Assembly: GCA_022495005.1 (NCBI GenBank)
Contig: JAGYXB010001054.1
Coordinates: 162,651-226,650, forward strand
Direction of reading: 5' to 3'
Origin: Rhyacophila brunnea
Taxonomy: Eukaryota > Arthropoda > Insecta > Trichoptera > Rhyacophilidae
DNA: 64,000 nt
Shown here: in pieces, positions 33,576-43,863 of the stretch
How the letters are laid out: every line of letters begins with the position of its first letter
Numbering within the stretch: position 1 is the stretch's first letter
Notes under the pieces: model-generated
Database searches by the model: none
What the model was told of the DNA's origin: nothing
What the model saw: only the letters and a program-made list of their open reading frames with translations
Made by a program: the position numbers and the translations under genes

Positions 33576-34680
33576 CGGCCCACATGCTCAGCGTACGTCA
33601 AAATGGAGCTTTTATGCTATTTTCAAAGCATGATCCTGGACATTTCTTAAACGTTGTAGATAATCTATTTACATAATTTTGAAGCCTTATTATCTTTTAT
33701 ATTTATTTTAAACATTTGATGACTGCATGAAGTATTTTTATTACATAAAATAGTATTCTTTTAAACCTCTCGCTCTAATGTTTTAGAATATGGTCATATT
33801 TCAGTACGTTCATGTGAAGTGGTGTTAAGATTTTTTATATTTATTAATTTTTAAACGCATTTATAAAACCATTATTAAAATTTATGTCGACATTATTATA
33901 GTGAAATATTTACAATAAAAAATTATACTGATAATCTCTGTGATTCCAAATTTGACAAGAATTAGGCATTTTATTATTTAAAAAAATGGGTAAGATTTAC
34001 ACATTTAAAGATACTTTTAAAGATATTGATTGTAAGCTATGTTTTTGACCATTCAAATGTAATAAACATTGTACGAATAATGTTTTCTTTATAATAATTA
34101 TTGACCTAAGAATAAGGTAGTATTTTTTTGAAATACACCATTTCTATTGGCATTTCCCAGTGGCTAAGCTACAAACATACGGCCGTAGCCATAAATTGAC
34201 AAACGATAAATAAAGTAGGGAGTAAGATCATGGTAACGAGCGTATTTGAACATGTACCGTTTAAAAGAAATCGGTTAGGTAGGTTAGGTTTTTGAATAAT
34301 AAAATGCCTAATTCTTGTCAAATTTGGGATCACAGAGATTATCAATATAATTTTTTATTGTAAATATTTCACTATAATAATGTCGACATAAATTTTACTA
34401 ATAGTTTTATAAATGCTTTTAAAAATTAATAAATATAAAAATCTTAACACCACTTCACATGGACGTACTGAAATATGACTATATTCTAAAACATTAGAGC
34501 GAGAGGTTTGAAAGAATACTATTTTATGTAATAAAAATACTTTATGCAGTCATCAAATGTTTAAAATAAATATAAATGATAATAAGGCTTCAAATTATGT
34601 AAATAGATTATCTACAACGTTTAAGGAATGTCCAGGATCATGCTTTTAAAATAGCATACAAACTCCATTTTGACGCAGAG
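33576..34680. mobile_element. TTAA foldback element, copy 1 (damaged)
   Basis: Left end CGGCCCACATGCTC after TTAA at 33572-33575. The left arm (33576-34258) matches the other two copies throughout (GACCATTCAA, ATTGACCTAAGAATAAGGTA, ACGGCCGTAGCCATAAATTG). The right arm has lost about 300 bp next to the centre, replaced by GGTTAGGTAGGTTAGGTTTT, and its outer 20 bp no longer match, so the right TTAA is uncertain. Confidence 0.88.
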
Positions 34681-35330
34681 ACGCAATGATGATTTAAAAA
34701 GGTAAATGGTGACACAGATTTCTGCTTACTTAGGCCCAGAGCTATAAAATTCAGGAGTAAACTGCTGATGATCGTGAGGGGTGAAGGAGCTGTTCTATTC
34801 AGTGAAAATCGTGACCCTCATTACTGACTATAACGAGCACGTCTAAGAGGAAGATTATTTATTTATTACTTACTAAGTTAAATTAGATTTCTTCAAATAT
34901 CACGTATATATTTTTAATATAGCATGTGTGGGCTCCGGCACAGATGTAAACATAAATTTTCCATGCCTCGCGGATTGAAATAAAAAAGGTACGGGCGTCG
35001 TAATGTAAGAAGCCTTCATTTCGACTACCCAAACTTTTATCGCCCGACGTGACCTACAAAACAACTTAATATTAAATGTACCTACGAATAACATCAAATA
35101 AAAAAATCTAATACAGAATTTTACCTCTAGAAACGTGGAAGATATAAAATTTTGATGAAAATCGTATATTATTATGTAAAGATTTATACCCCCTCACATA
35201 CGATGGTATATAAACGTACATATTTTTTATTTATATTTTATGAGTTGTTAGGGAAAAAAATACTTATTTGCACGTTTCATAATAATGTTACGTAACGCTT
35301 ACATGCTGATCTGTGATCATGCTCATGGCC
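34681..35330. other. AT-rich DNA, nothing recognised
   Basis: No supported feature; the minus-strand frame at 34900-35097 has no known motif. Confidence 0.4.
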
Positions 35331-36086
35331 CAGCGTTCGAAATTTAAAATTTTACAAACCGGAACGCTCGACAATTTTCAGAAAATATGAAATTTTGTTC
35401 AGTTTTTTTTATATACCTACCTTAAATAGCCATCCATATCAACTGGATATTAAAAAAAACACACGTTTATGTTCTGGTCACATAATATTTTATTTATAAA
35501 TGTTTGTTTCCCTACTGTTGTCTTTCCTTTATTACGTAGTTGTACTGTAATAACAAATAATAATTACAAGATAAAAAGAACTTTTTATATACAACGTTTT
35601 TAAATTTTCTGTTGAACCATTTAAACTTGACTAGCTTAAACGATCAAAAAAATTTGTTCTTGACATGTCATATTGATTTCCATAGTAACGCACGTATATA
35701 TTAATAATTTAGTTGCTAGAACCCCAGACCCTAGCAACCAATAATGGTGTCGAAATAACTTTTCATACAAAACAGTATTAACTGAAAATGAATTCAATTC
35801 TACTTAACAATGGCTAAAAGAATTAAAAAATGCATTAGTATCGTGTTCTGATATATTCTAAAAGTTTCAAATGTCTAGCTAGTCGGGAAGTTAGTTGAAA
35901 ATTGATTGAAAGATTTGTATCGGACAACGAACCACAGGAAAAAGAGGAATACGAGCTAAGAAAAACGTTGTTAAAATGTGAAAGTTTGATTTAGACGATA
36001 TTCCAATTTTTTTAAACCACGTATAGTCTCGAAAATTTTACGAAAATGATTTGCGTTCTGGTCCGCTCCGGTCATTTCAACTGCTG
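35331..36086. mobile_element. CAGCGYTCGAA-family element with inserted repeat
   Basis: The left end CAGCGTTCGAAATTTAAAA, with TTACAAACCGGAACGCTCG, and the right end GTCCGCTCCGGTCATTTCAA..CTGCTG are the family termini. The copy is longer than 52673-53098 because the dispersed repeat at 35561-35978 sits inside it. The ends are mutated and no target duplication is found. Confidence 0.65.
35561..35978 (+). repeat. Dispersed repeat with X-box/CCAAT-like sites
   Basis: Over more than 400 bp this matches 48631-49108 in the same order: AATTACAAGATAAAAAGAA, ATTTCCATAGTAACGCACG, TTGCTAG..CTAGCAACCAAT, ACTGAAAATGAATTCAATTC, then an ATGGCTAAAAG start and AGCTAGTCGGGAAGTTAG. TTGCTAG/CTAGCAAC form an X-box-like palindrome beside CCAAT. 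After the ATG both copies hold a short, broken frame ('YSKSFK', 'ASREVS'), so an old first exon is possible. Confidence 0.75.
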
Positions 36087-36353
36087 TAAATATGGCGTTT
36101 ATATATTATACTTTATAAAATATAGATTGTTTTTAAAAATAAAGCTAATTTTATCTAAAGATTTTTGTATGTATATACTTACCCATTTATGTATACAAGT
36201 TTAGGAAAACACGTAATTTAAACTCATCGCTGAGTCTTTGAAGTGTCAGTGAAGCATCAGTGAGTTTTTGAAATTTCGTCGAATTAGTATATCATTGTCG
36301 TCAGTGTTCATTAGTAGTACGTAATATTATATTATTTTCTTATTTCCCGTAAG

Positions 36354-36957
36354 TAGAGTTGGGTATTTCCCAAAAAAATCTCAATCTCGAGACTCGGGAT
36401 TTCCCGAAATTATGAAATTTTGAATTCTCGAGATTCGGGATTCCCAGAAAACACTTCTCGAGAATTCTCGAGATATCGGGAAATTAAAAAAAAAAACCTG
36501 TAAAAATCCTAAAATCAGTGTAAAAACAGACGAATTCCAAAAAAATATGATTTTTTTATTTATGTATGAAGAAAGAAATACAAAATAGAAGTAGGAAAAC
36601 AAAAATAATTCAAAACATTACTTATTAAAATGGAATTTCAAAAAACACAGGCTGTCAATTGCGTACGCTTTTGAGACACAAAATTCCCTGATATTGCAAA
36701 ACTTGCGCTCATTTCGAGTCGCGTTGGCTTAATTGTGTTAAATTCCCCGATCATTCTTTGAAAGTTTTGTGTTTTCTGTCCACTTTTTTAATATAGAAAA
36801 TCGTTTTTTCAATTAATATTTGATAATAAAGAAATCCCGAATCCCGAGAAAAGATTATCAAGATCCGGGATTTCCCGAAATGTTAAAAATTTCAATTCTC
36901 GAGATTCGGGATGGAAAATCTCAAAAATTTCTCGAGAATTCTCGAAACCCAACTCTA
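36354..36957. mobile_element. hAT MITE rich in TCTCGAGA
   Basis: Inverted ends TAGAGTTGGGT flanked by exact CCCGTAAG at 36346-36353 and 36958-36965. Both subterminal regions repeat TCTCGAGA and CGGGAT(T)TCCC palindromes (left to about 36485, right from about 36835), giving many nested hairpins. The middle has no coding capacity. It is a non-autonomous hAT with unusual subterminal repeats. Confidence 0.93.
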
Positions 36958-36965
36958 CCCGTAAG

Positions 36966-37494
36966 TATACCTGACAAGTGTGCTCTTTTTATCAGATCTC
37001 CACATCCTACCTCTTTCTCACAAAAGTTAATATTCTGAAACAATACTACCATCCATGTATATAATATATCTTTATGATGTACATAGTAGGTAGATAAAGG
37101 CAAATTTAAATAACGGATAATAATTGTTTATAAAATAAAATATCATATTATGAAATTGTATTTATGTACTTTTGTATTTATACTTTAGATTAGCGAATAA
37201 ATCAATCCTCAAATATCGCAGATTCAAAAGGCAACCCCATTGACTTATCCAATCGTGTGCACCTCACACATTACCTCTGTGGATGCGGCGCCTCTGTGTG
37301 TCAGTATACGTTCACAAGGTATTACATCTTAGTATATTTCAAACTATTTGAATTAAACGAACGAACAATAATTATTCTCTTATTAGTGTGAAGTTCGATA
37401 ATTTTGACAGAAACCACGACATAGTCGGATAGGCGCCGAGCGAGAGAAAGAGATCTAATAGGCAACAATAGTAGCGCAGGCGTGAATCATCATT
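36966..37494. other. AT-rich DNA, nothing recognised
   Basis: No supported feature. Confidence 0.4.
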
Positions 37495-37600
37495 AGAATC
37501 AGTAGAGAGCGATCCACTGCTGGATGAAGGCCTCCATTAGCTCCTTACACTCTTCTCCGTTTCTAGTTCATTGCTGCCACGTAAATCCACTGAACTTTAA

Positions 37601-38990
37601 GGGGGGACATGCTCGTCGAAGGTCAAAATTGAGTTTTTATTGTATTTTCAAACCATGATCCTGGACACTCCTTAAACGTTGTAGATAATCTATTTATATA
37701 ATTTTGAAGCCTTATTATCCTTTATAGTTATTTTAAACATTTGATGACTGCATAAAGTATTTTTGTTACATAAAATAGTATTCTTTAAACCTCTCGCTCT
37801 AATGTTTTAGAATATAGTCATATTTCGGTACATAACTGTGCAGTGGTGTTAAGATTTTTTACATTTATTAATTTTTAAACGCATTTATAAACCATTAGCA
37901 TAATTTATTACGAGATAATTTTTGTAAAATATTCACGATAAAAAATTATATTGATAATCTCTGTGATCCCAAATTTGACAAGAATTAGGCATTTTATTAT
38001 TCAAAAAAATCGGCAAGATTTACACATTTGAAGATGATTCTAAAGATACTTATTATAAGCTATGTCTTTGATCATTCAAGTGTGATAAACATCTTATGAA
38101 TAAAGATTGCTTTATAATAATTATTGACCTAAGAATAAGGTAGTGTTTTTTGAAATACGCCATTTCTTTTGTCATTCCCCAGTGGTTAAGCTACAACATA
38201 CGGCCGTAGCCATAAATTGACAAACTATAATTAAAGTAGGGAGTAAAATTATGTTATCGCGCGTTTTTGAACATGTACCTAACCGAATTTTTTTTAATTT
38301 TTTTTTAAACGGTACATGTTCAAACACGCGCGTCAATATCATTTTACTCTTTACTTCAATTATAGTTTGTCAATTTATGGCTACGGTCGTATGTTGTAGC
38401 TTAACCACTGGGGAATGACAAAAGAAATGGCGTATTTCAAAAAAACACTACCTTATTCTTAGTCAATAATTATTATAAAGCAATCATTATTCATAAGATG
38501 TTTATCATACTTGAATGGTCAAAGACATAGCTTATAATAAGTATCTTTAGAATCATCTTCAAATGTGTTAATCTTGCCGATTTTTGAATAATAAAATGCC
38601 TAATTCTTGTCAAATTTGGGATCACAGAGATTATCAATATAATTTTTTATCGTGAATATTTTACAAAAATTATCTCGTAATAAATTATGCTTATGGTTTT
38701 ATAAATGCGTTTAAAAATTAATAAATGTAAAAAATCTTTAACACCACTGCACAGTTATGTACCGAAATATGACTATATTCTAAAACATTAGAGCGAGAGG
38801 TTTAAAAGAATACTATTTTATGTAACAAAAATACTTTATGCAGTCATCAAATGTTCAAAATAACTATAAAGGATAATAAGGTTTCAAATTTATATAAATA
38901 GATTATCTACAACGTTTAAGGAGTGTCCAGAATCATGGTTTGAAAATACAATAAAAACTCAATTTTGACCTTCGACGAGCATGTCCCCCC
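37601..38990. mobile_element. TTAA foldback element, copy 2 (intact)
   Basis: A 1,390-bp element: left arm 37601-38278, right arm 38311-38990, near-perfect inverted copies around an A/T-run centre. Both ends are GGGGGGACATGCTCGTCG, flanked by TTAA at 37597-37600 and 38991-38994. Precise TTAA duplication is the hallmark of piggyBac transposition, but the ends do not show the usual CCC-first terminus, so the superfamily is inferred. No protein is encoded. A transcript would fold into one hairpin of about 680 bp. Confidence 0.96.
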
Positions 38991-39011
38991 TTAATCCAGC
39001 AGGCTTTAGAG

Positions 39012-39746
39012 TATGGGTGGCCAACCCGAGGCCCGTGGAGCAGTGAGAAAATAAAAATAATATCAAATGCTGCGCTAGATGTGCTAATTTCGCAAATTGA
39101 GATTCGATATTGACTCTTGATTTTTAAAAGCACCGTGTGCTTTTTGGTGCATTTACAATGCCATTCTCCGTAGACGTGAATTTATTACCGGGAAATTTAC
39201 AAATGGAACATTGTGAAATATGTTGCGATGAAAAGTTAAAGGACAAATTCCATCAGGTTGGTTTGGAAGAGTTTCACAAAACATATTTGGACAAGGAGAA
39301 ATATCCTGCATTTTACAAACATGCTCTAATGATGACTTCGCTATTTGGAAACACTTACACGACGTGTGAACAGCTTTTCAGTCGGATGAAGCATATCAAA
39401 TCCCGAGTGAGAACATGGATCACCGATGTGCATTTGGAAAACTGTTTGCGTGTAGGAACAACCTCACTCGATATCTATATTCATGCACTTAGTTCTGCCA
39501 CACAAAATCAAACTTCTCACTAAAATTACACTATTTTTATATTATTTATTATGTTTACCTTTTATTATTTAAAAAAAAGTCTAATCTAATAAATATGTTT
39601 GATTCTCATTTTTGTTTTATTTCATTAATATATAATATATATATATTTTTTTTGTTTTGTATAATAAAAAAAATCGGTTGTGCGACCCGATAGGAAATCT
39701 CATTTTTAGAATCTGGCCCGGCTGCTGAAAAGGTTGGCCACCTATA
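39012..39746 (+). mobile_element. hAT element with transposase remnant
   Basis: Ends TATGGGTGGCCAACC and, inverted, TATAGGTGGCCAACC; flanks CTTTAGAG at 39004-39011 and 39747-39754 are identical. It carries only the last part of a transposase gene (39137-39523), so it is an internally deleted copy. It is inserted in the RTE-like relic, 21 bp from the foldback element. Confidence 0.95.
39137..39523 (+). pseudogene. hAT transposase, GTF2IRD2-like C-terminus
   Basis: An open stretch of 128 codons without ATG at its 5' side (it opens at GTG). It reads 'FGAFTMPFSVDVNLLPGNLQ', 'EICCDEKLKDKF', 'LEEFHKTYLDKEKYPAFYKH', 'SLFGNTYTTCEQLFSRMKHI', 'KSRVRTWITDVHLENCLRV', the full C-terminal dimerisation block of GTF2IRD2/ZBED-like hAT proteins. 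Family proteins are several times longer; the BED finger and the catalytic domain are missing. The frame is intact, which points to fairly recent decay, or to chance. It cannot be catalytic alone. Confidence 0.93.
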
Positions 39747-39965
39747 CTTTAGAGCATACTCCGTCGAGTAATGTTCTTTGGGTACCTACCACTGTCTGAT
39801 GGAATTCGTCCAGCGGTTGTACACTCGTCTAACTAATATTTCATATATTTAACGACCTCGCATATTCTTTTCTGCATTCTTATCCATTGGGTTATTTTGT
39901 AGTCTTTCCGCGTTATGCCCAGCATGCAAAATTTCATGCCACGTTACGTAACGAATTGCGTTGCC

Positions 39966-40868
39966 TCAAAAATAGCAACCGTGATAATAAACACATTCAC
40001 CTTGCCCAATTCCTGCTCACTAGAATTTTTAGTTCCAATTATTTTTAAAAGTGACGATTTTATGAAATTACTAATTACATTTTGATTTACCACTACACTG
40101 GCACTATCAAGATACAATACTTGTGTATGTATATTAAAAGTTTTTTCACAACGCTGTTATAAAATAAATTAAAAAGTATTTTCCTAAAAATCGTATTTCA
40201 TTTGTTTTCAGTAGATAGTCGTCCAATTTCCATCATAATTCAAAAAAAAAATAAACACAGAGGTCGGAAAAATTATTAGGTAAGTTTCTTTTCACGCTGG
40301 AATAAAAGTTTTTGATCGTGCCGGTACATTAATCATCAGGTGACACAAAAAATACATTTTCTCCGAATAAATGTACGTGCAGACACACAGCGAATCGTAG
40401 ACACTTAGAAACGTGTAAGTAGCCATTGTCCAACGTTCGTGATATTTATTTTGTCCGTATTTTGCTTATTTGGTATTAGAGCAGCGGTTTTCAAACTTCC
40501 GTAATTCGTGAACACAATATCTTATATGCATATACTTAAGTCTGTTGAATCACCACATCTTTTTAAACATATCATAAAACGAAGATAATTGGTTGGTCAA
40601 GTTAATGGACCTCAGTCGACCCGTGACCGTTAAATTGTACGTATCCATTATAGCCGTGGATATTTTTATTCAAATTCCAGATAGCAGAATAGCATTAAGA
40701 CGAATGACACATTCTTTGTTCAGCCTTTCACCGAATGGATGTTTGTATGAAATTCAAAAATATCTGCCATTTATTTGAGATGTAATGCTTATTCGTAGAC
40801 AGTAATTTTACAATTAGATTGAATTAGATGATTATTTGACATTGATTCTTATCAAATATCTGATAATA

Positions 40869-40871
<3 letters not shown>
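39966..40871. other. AT-rich DNA, nothing recognised
   Basis: The frame at 40593-40778 has no recognisable domain. Nothing else was supported. Confidence 0.4.

Positions 40872-40915
<44 letters not shown>
40872..40915. repeat. (AT)n microsatellite
   Basis: Long uninterrupted AT dinucleotide run. A minus-strand frame across it encodes only alternating Ile/Tyr and is not a gene. Confidence 0.95.
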
Positions 40916-40919
<4 letters not shown>

Positions 40920-40944
40920 AGGTATTTATGAAGGCTCAGAGAAA

Positions 40945-41290
40945 CTGTATACTGAGCTTCGAGAACAGATGTTTGCGACGGATACCGGGTATGCAGTGAT
41001 ATGATTTTAGGAGTATCGAGGAAATATGAGATCGTATCAAAGAGCTTCTCATCACGCGTGTGTGAAGAGGCGACGTTGGACATGGCTTGGCCACAAACTG
41101 CGGACAACTGAAGAGAACTTGTCTTGCCAGTTCTTCTAGCCAACTGGATTCCGGCGTACTTGGAGGCAGCTTAATTCAGAAATCTTCCTGTACTTTATGT
41201 GATTGCGAGAGGATTCCGTAGGATGGAGCTAGCTGTGGAAGACGACTCTAGGGGTCCAGGGTCCACGCCGTGCTGTGTATGCTATGTATG
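40945..41290 (+). mobile_element. RTE-like LINE tail, 'RRRWTWLGH' subfamily
   Basis: The plus strand reads 'LQTFENRCLRRIPGM', then 'VKRRRWTWLGHKLRT', 'NLSCQFF' and a late 'EDDSRGSRVHAVLC', the order seen in another common insect LINE tail in which 'LQ.F.N.CLRRI' and 'RRRW.WLGH.LR' are fixed. It differs from the other tails in this window. Stops and shifts are present. Confidence 0.85.
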
Positions 41291-41366
41291 CTACGTATGC
41301 TATGATTAGGTCACCACTGATTTGCGACGGTTGGATTGCCCAAAGCCTTAAATACTAGACTTAAGG

Positions 41367-41577
41367 TGATGCCTTTACAGAGCCCTTTTTAAAGAGGCAC
41401 CTAGCGGAAAAAAGAAGCTTGCAATTTGAGACATTTTTTTGATAATTTACAATTTCAACTCTATTAATTAATAAATATGTATTTGAAAACATTAAAAAGA
41501 AAAATCGAATTCTCAAATTGCAAGCTTCGTATTTTTCCACTAGTTGACTCTTTAAAAAAGGCTCAGTAAAGGCTTCA
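41367..41577. mobile_element. MITE, TGATGCCTTTAC ends
   Basis: About 60-bp inverted ends: TGATGCCTTTACAGAGCC.. on the left and its diverged inverse at 41577, both continuing to AAGCTTGCAATTTGAGA. The element is 211 bp with an AT centre. No target duplication is clear. Confidence 0.82.
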
Positions 41578-42689
41578 GAAGAATTTAATAAAGAGTGCCA
41601 TGGACAATATCGGTGTCTCAGTTATTGTATTTATTTTTTGGTCTGCCACAATGTGTCCTTTTCTTTGTAAGATATTTTGGTCTCTTTGCAGAGACGGTTC
41701 TTAAAGGTTAACACATTGAAGCAAAAAATGGCCTTTGCAATAAACCGGAAACGTAGACGAAAGAAGAAGGAAGAACTCATAGTGACAGTCAGAAATAACC
41801 AATTGTGAAAGTCTCAAACAAATATGTAGATCGGTATGGTGCCCCAAGCATACGGTTCGTAGTCATATTATCTAGCCAGCGAACTGTTGGCCTTCTATTA
41901 CTTTGCGGCCTATCCTATTGGATTACACATTACTCTCTTATCCGATTAATTTTTGTTTATGTGGTACACATATATTATCCTATCCATTACAGTCTCCTAA
42001 TATTCATATTAAATACGCTGCAATCTTTGTACAGATCATAAAGCTCAGCATTGCATCTCTCACTTCAATTCCTGTCGTCCCTAATTGGCCTGTTTGGATT
42101 TTTCTTTCGAATATGTATATTTTAAGATTAATTAATAGCCAGTTTTTGAGGTGCACGTGAGCGCATGCTTCAAATTTATATTATAAAATTACGAGTAGTT
42201 GGCCGACATAGGCGGGGCGGCGGAAACTGTATTAACAGATCATAGTAGCATTACATGCATTTTCTAACACACGTTGTTCATAATGTTAATTCGTCTGTGA
42301 TGTATTATGTAGGTTCATGGGAGAACTAAGTCAGACGAAGCTGACAATTGTAATAAATTTATACTCACCGATGTCCAATATTTTATTTACGTACTTTTAA
42401 TACTAATCATTAATAAGTTAAATTTAATAATCCACTAATGGCACTTGGAGTAGGTGGAATCTAGTAGTTTTTATTTCTAATATTAGTGATAAATTTAACT
42501 AAATGCCAATAATATATTGACGAGAAACACTGCAAGTTTGAGAGCTACTGCATAAAATACTGCTCGTTGGTATTTTATACTATGTTTTCGAGGTAAATCC
42601 GTAAAACCCTCTGTTTTGATTGTTAATGAATCACGGGCTGAAAAAGCCAATATTTGAAGACTTATAAGTAATCATAATTATCATCATCA
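41578..42689. other. AT-rich DNA, nothing recognised
   Basis: The frames at 41805-42041 and 41903-42160 are hydrophobic but match no known family. No repeats could be supported. Confidence 0.4.
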
Positions 42690-42935
42690 TCAGCCGGGGT
42701 CAATTCACCTCCCTAGTTCCCTCCACTTTTTTTAGTCCCTAGATTTTTGCTGGTTTGTACATTAACCGAACTTATAAGTTTGTCTATCCAGCGGGTTTTA
42801 GAGCGACCATATGATGGCATTTGTCCAGCGGTTGTTTACTCGCCGAACAACATTTTGGTCTCTTTGCGTTAAGCCCAACATGCAAATTTCCATGCCACGT
42901 TGCGCAACTCGTAATTTTTGACTTTCTTATATTAA
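42690..42935 (-). mobile_element. RTE-like tail, 'KTRWID' subfamily
   Basis: The minus strand reads 'LRNVAWKFACWA', 'TTAGQM', 'RSKTRWIDKLI', 'GTKKSGGN' and 'GELTPADDDD'. It matches 60700-60960 and the split relic 37495-39965. The basic 'RPxG' part is shortened. Confidence 0.82.
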
Positions 42936-43277
42936 GAGTCCATCCATCACGCATTCTCAAATTTCCTTGGACTGACCGTTTGACAAATTTTGAAGTCCTC
43001 AATCGAATGGGAAAGGACTGAGAAGTTGTGCATAGTATCAAAACCAGAAAACTACAGTACCTCGGCCACATTATGAGAGAACAAAAGTACAGCATCCCCA
43101 ACTTGTCATCCAAGGAATGATCAACGGTAAACGTAGCAGAGGACGACGCCGTATTTCGTGGCTTAATATCCTTCACGATTGGTACGAGTCCTAGTTCCAC
43201 TGAACTGCTCCGGGTAGCAGATGATAAGGCTAAGGTCGTCCTGATGGTGATAGTAAGGGATGGCACAAGAAGAAGAG
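42925..43277 (+). mobile_element. RTE-like tail, 'ISWLKNLR' subfamily
   Basis: The plus strand reads 'SRILKFPWTDRLTNFEVLNR', 'MGKD', 'IKTRKLQYLGHIMREQKYSI', 'QGMINGKRSRGRRRISWLN' and 'HDWYES', with stops and shifts, ending GGGATGGCACAAGAAGAAG. It is the same family as 50446-51030. It lies head to head with the minus-strand tail 42690-42935. Confidence 0.9.
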
Positions 43278-43443
43278 TCCATGTCTAACATGCATACTTG
43301 AGAAATGGTAGCACAAATTGGAACACTCTACGCTTAAGATGCAATTGGAGATCATTTTATAAAATACTATTCAGATGCCCGAATGCACTCCATACTAGTT
43401 TGTTTCCTCGGGCAACTCGTCATTCATAGTATAACTGATAAAT

Positions 43444-43863
43444 GGGTGGTTCACAATAATTATGGATTAAGTCCAATTTTCACAAAATTCGATTTTTTTG
43501 TTTTAGTGACTAGATACAACAGATTTCTATATTGTGTGTTAATATTACAATCGTAGCTCTACAATTTTCCGCATAAATACTAGTATTGATAAGACATCAA
43601 ATTGAATGTGGATTATGTCCATTTTGACAGTTCCTTCAGCAGTATAAAGAGGTATTAGCTAAAATTAATCTGCTAATATTAATAAAGCCTGAATATACTT
43701 CATGTTTCGACTATTTATTTAAATTGATACATGTACTATCAAAATATGGTAAGTATATACAGTAAAAACATTCCTGAATTTTACAAAAGGAGTTTTAACT
43801 TCAGGTCCAAATATCTCAGGATCCATTTTGATGAACTTGCTCCATAATTATTGTGAACCACCC
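43444..43863. mobile_element. MITE, GGGTGGTTCACAATAATTATGG ends
   Basis: Near-identical inverted ends of about 23 bp (GGGTGGTTCACAATAATTAT). AAAT flanks both sides (43440-43443 and 43864-43867), a possible 4-bp duplication, although AT-rich flanks make chance likely. The 420-bp interior has no coding capacity. The superfamily is not assigned. Confidence 0.8.

Larger units (their letters stand above)
37495..39965 (-). mobile_element. RTE-like tail split by two transposons
   Basis: Three minus-strand pieces belong to one LINE tail of the 'KTRWID' subfamily: 39965-39755 ('VA.NFACWA', 'NRWTNSI'), 39011-38995 and 37600-37495 ('FSGFTWQQ', 'GEECKELMEAFIQQWI'). Read in order, with the foldback element (37601-38990) and the hAT element (39012-39746) taken out, they line up with 60700-60960 and 42690-42935. 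The relic is full of stops. It dates before both insertions. Confidence 0.88.

Noticed and set aside
40832..41143. Minus-strand frame with a long Ile/Tyr repeat
   Set aside because: The repeat is the (AT)n microsatellite and the rest is antisense to a LINE tail.
42784..43266. Minus-strand frame of 160 codons
   Set aside because: Most of it is antisense to the plus-strand RTE-like tail at 42925-43277; the Ser/Thr-rich protein matches nothing.
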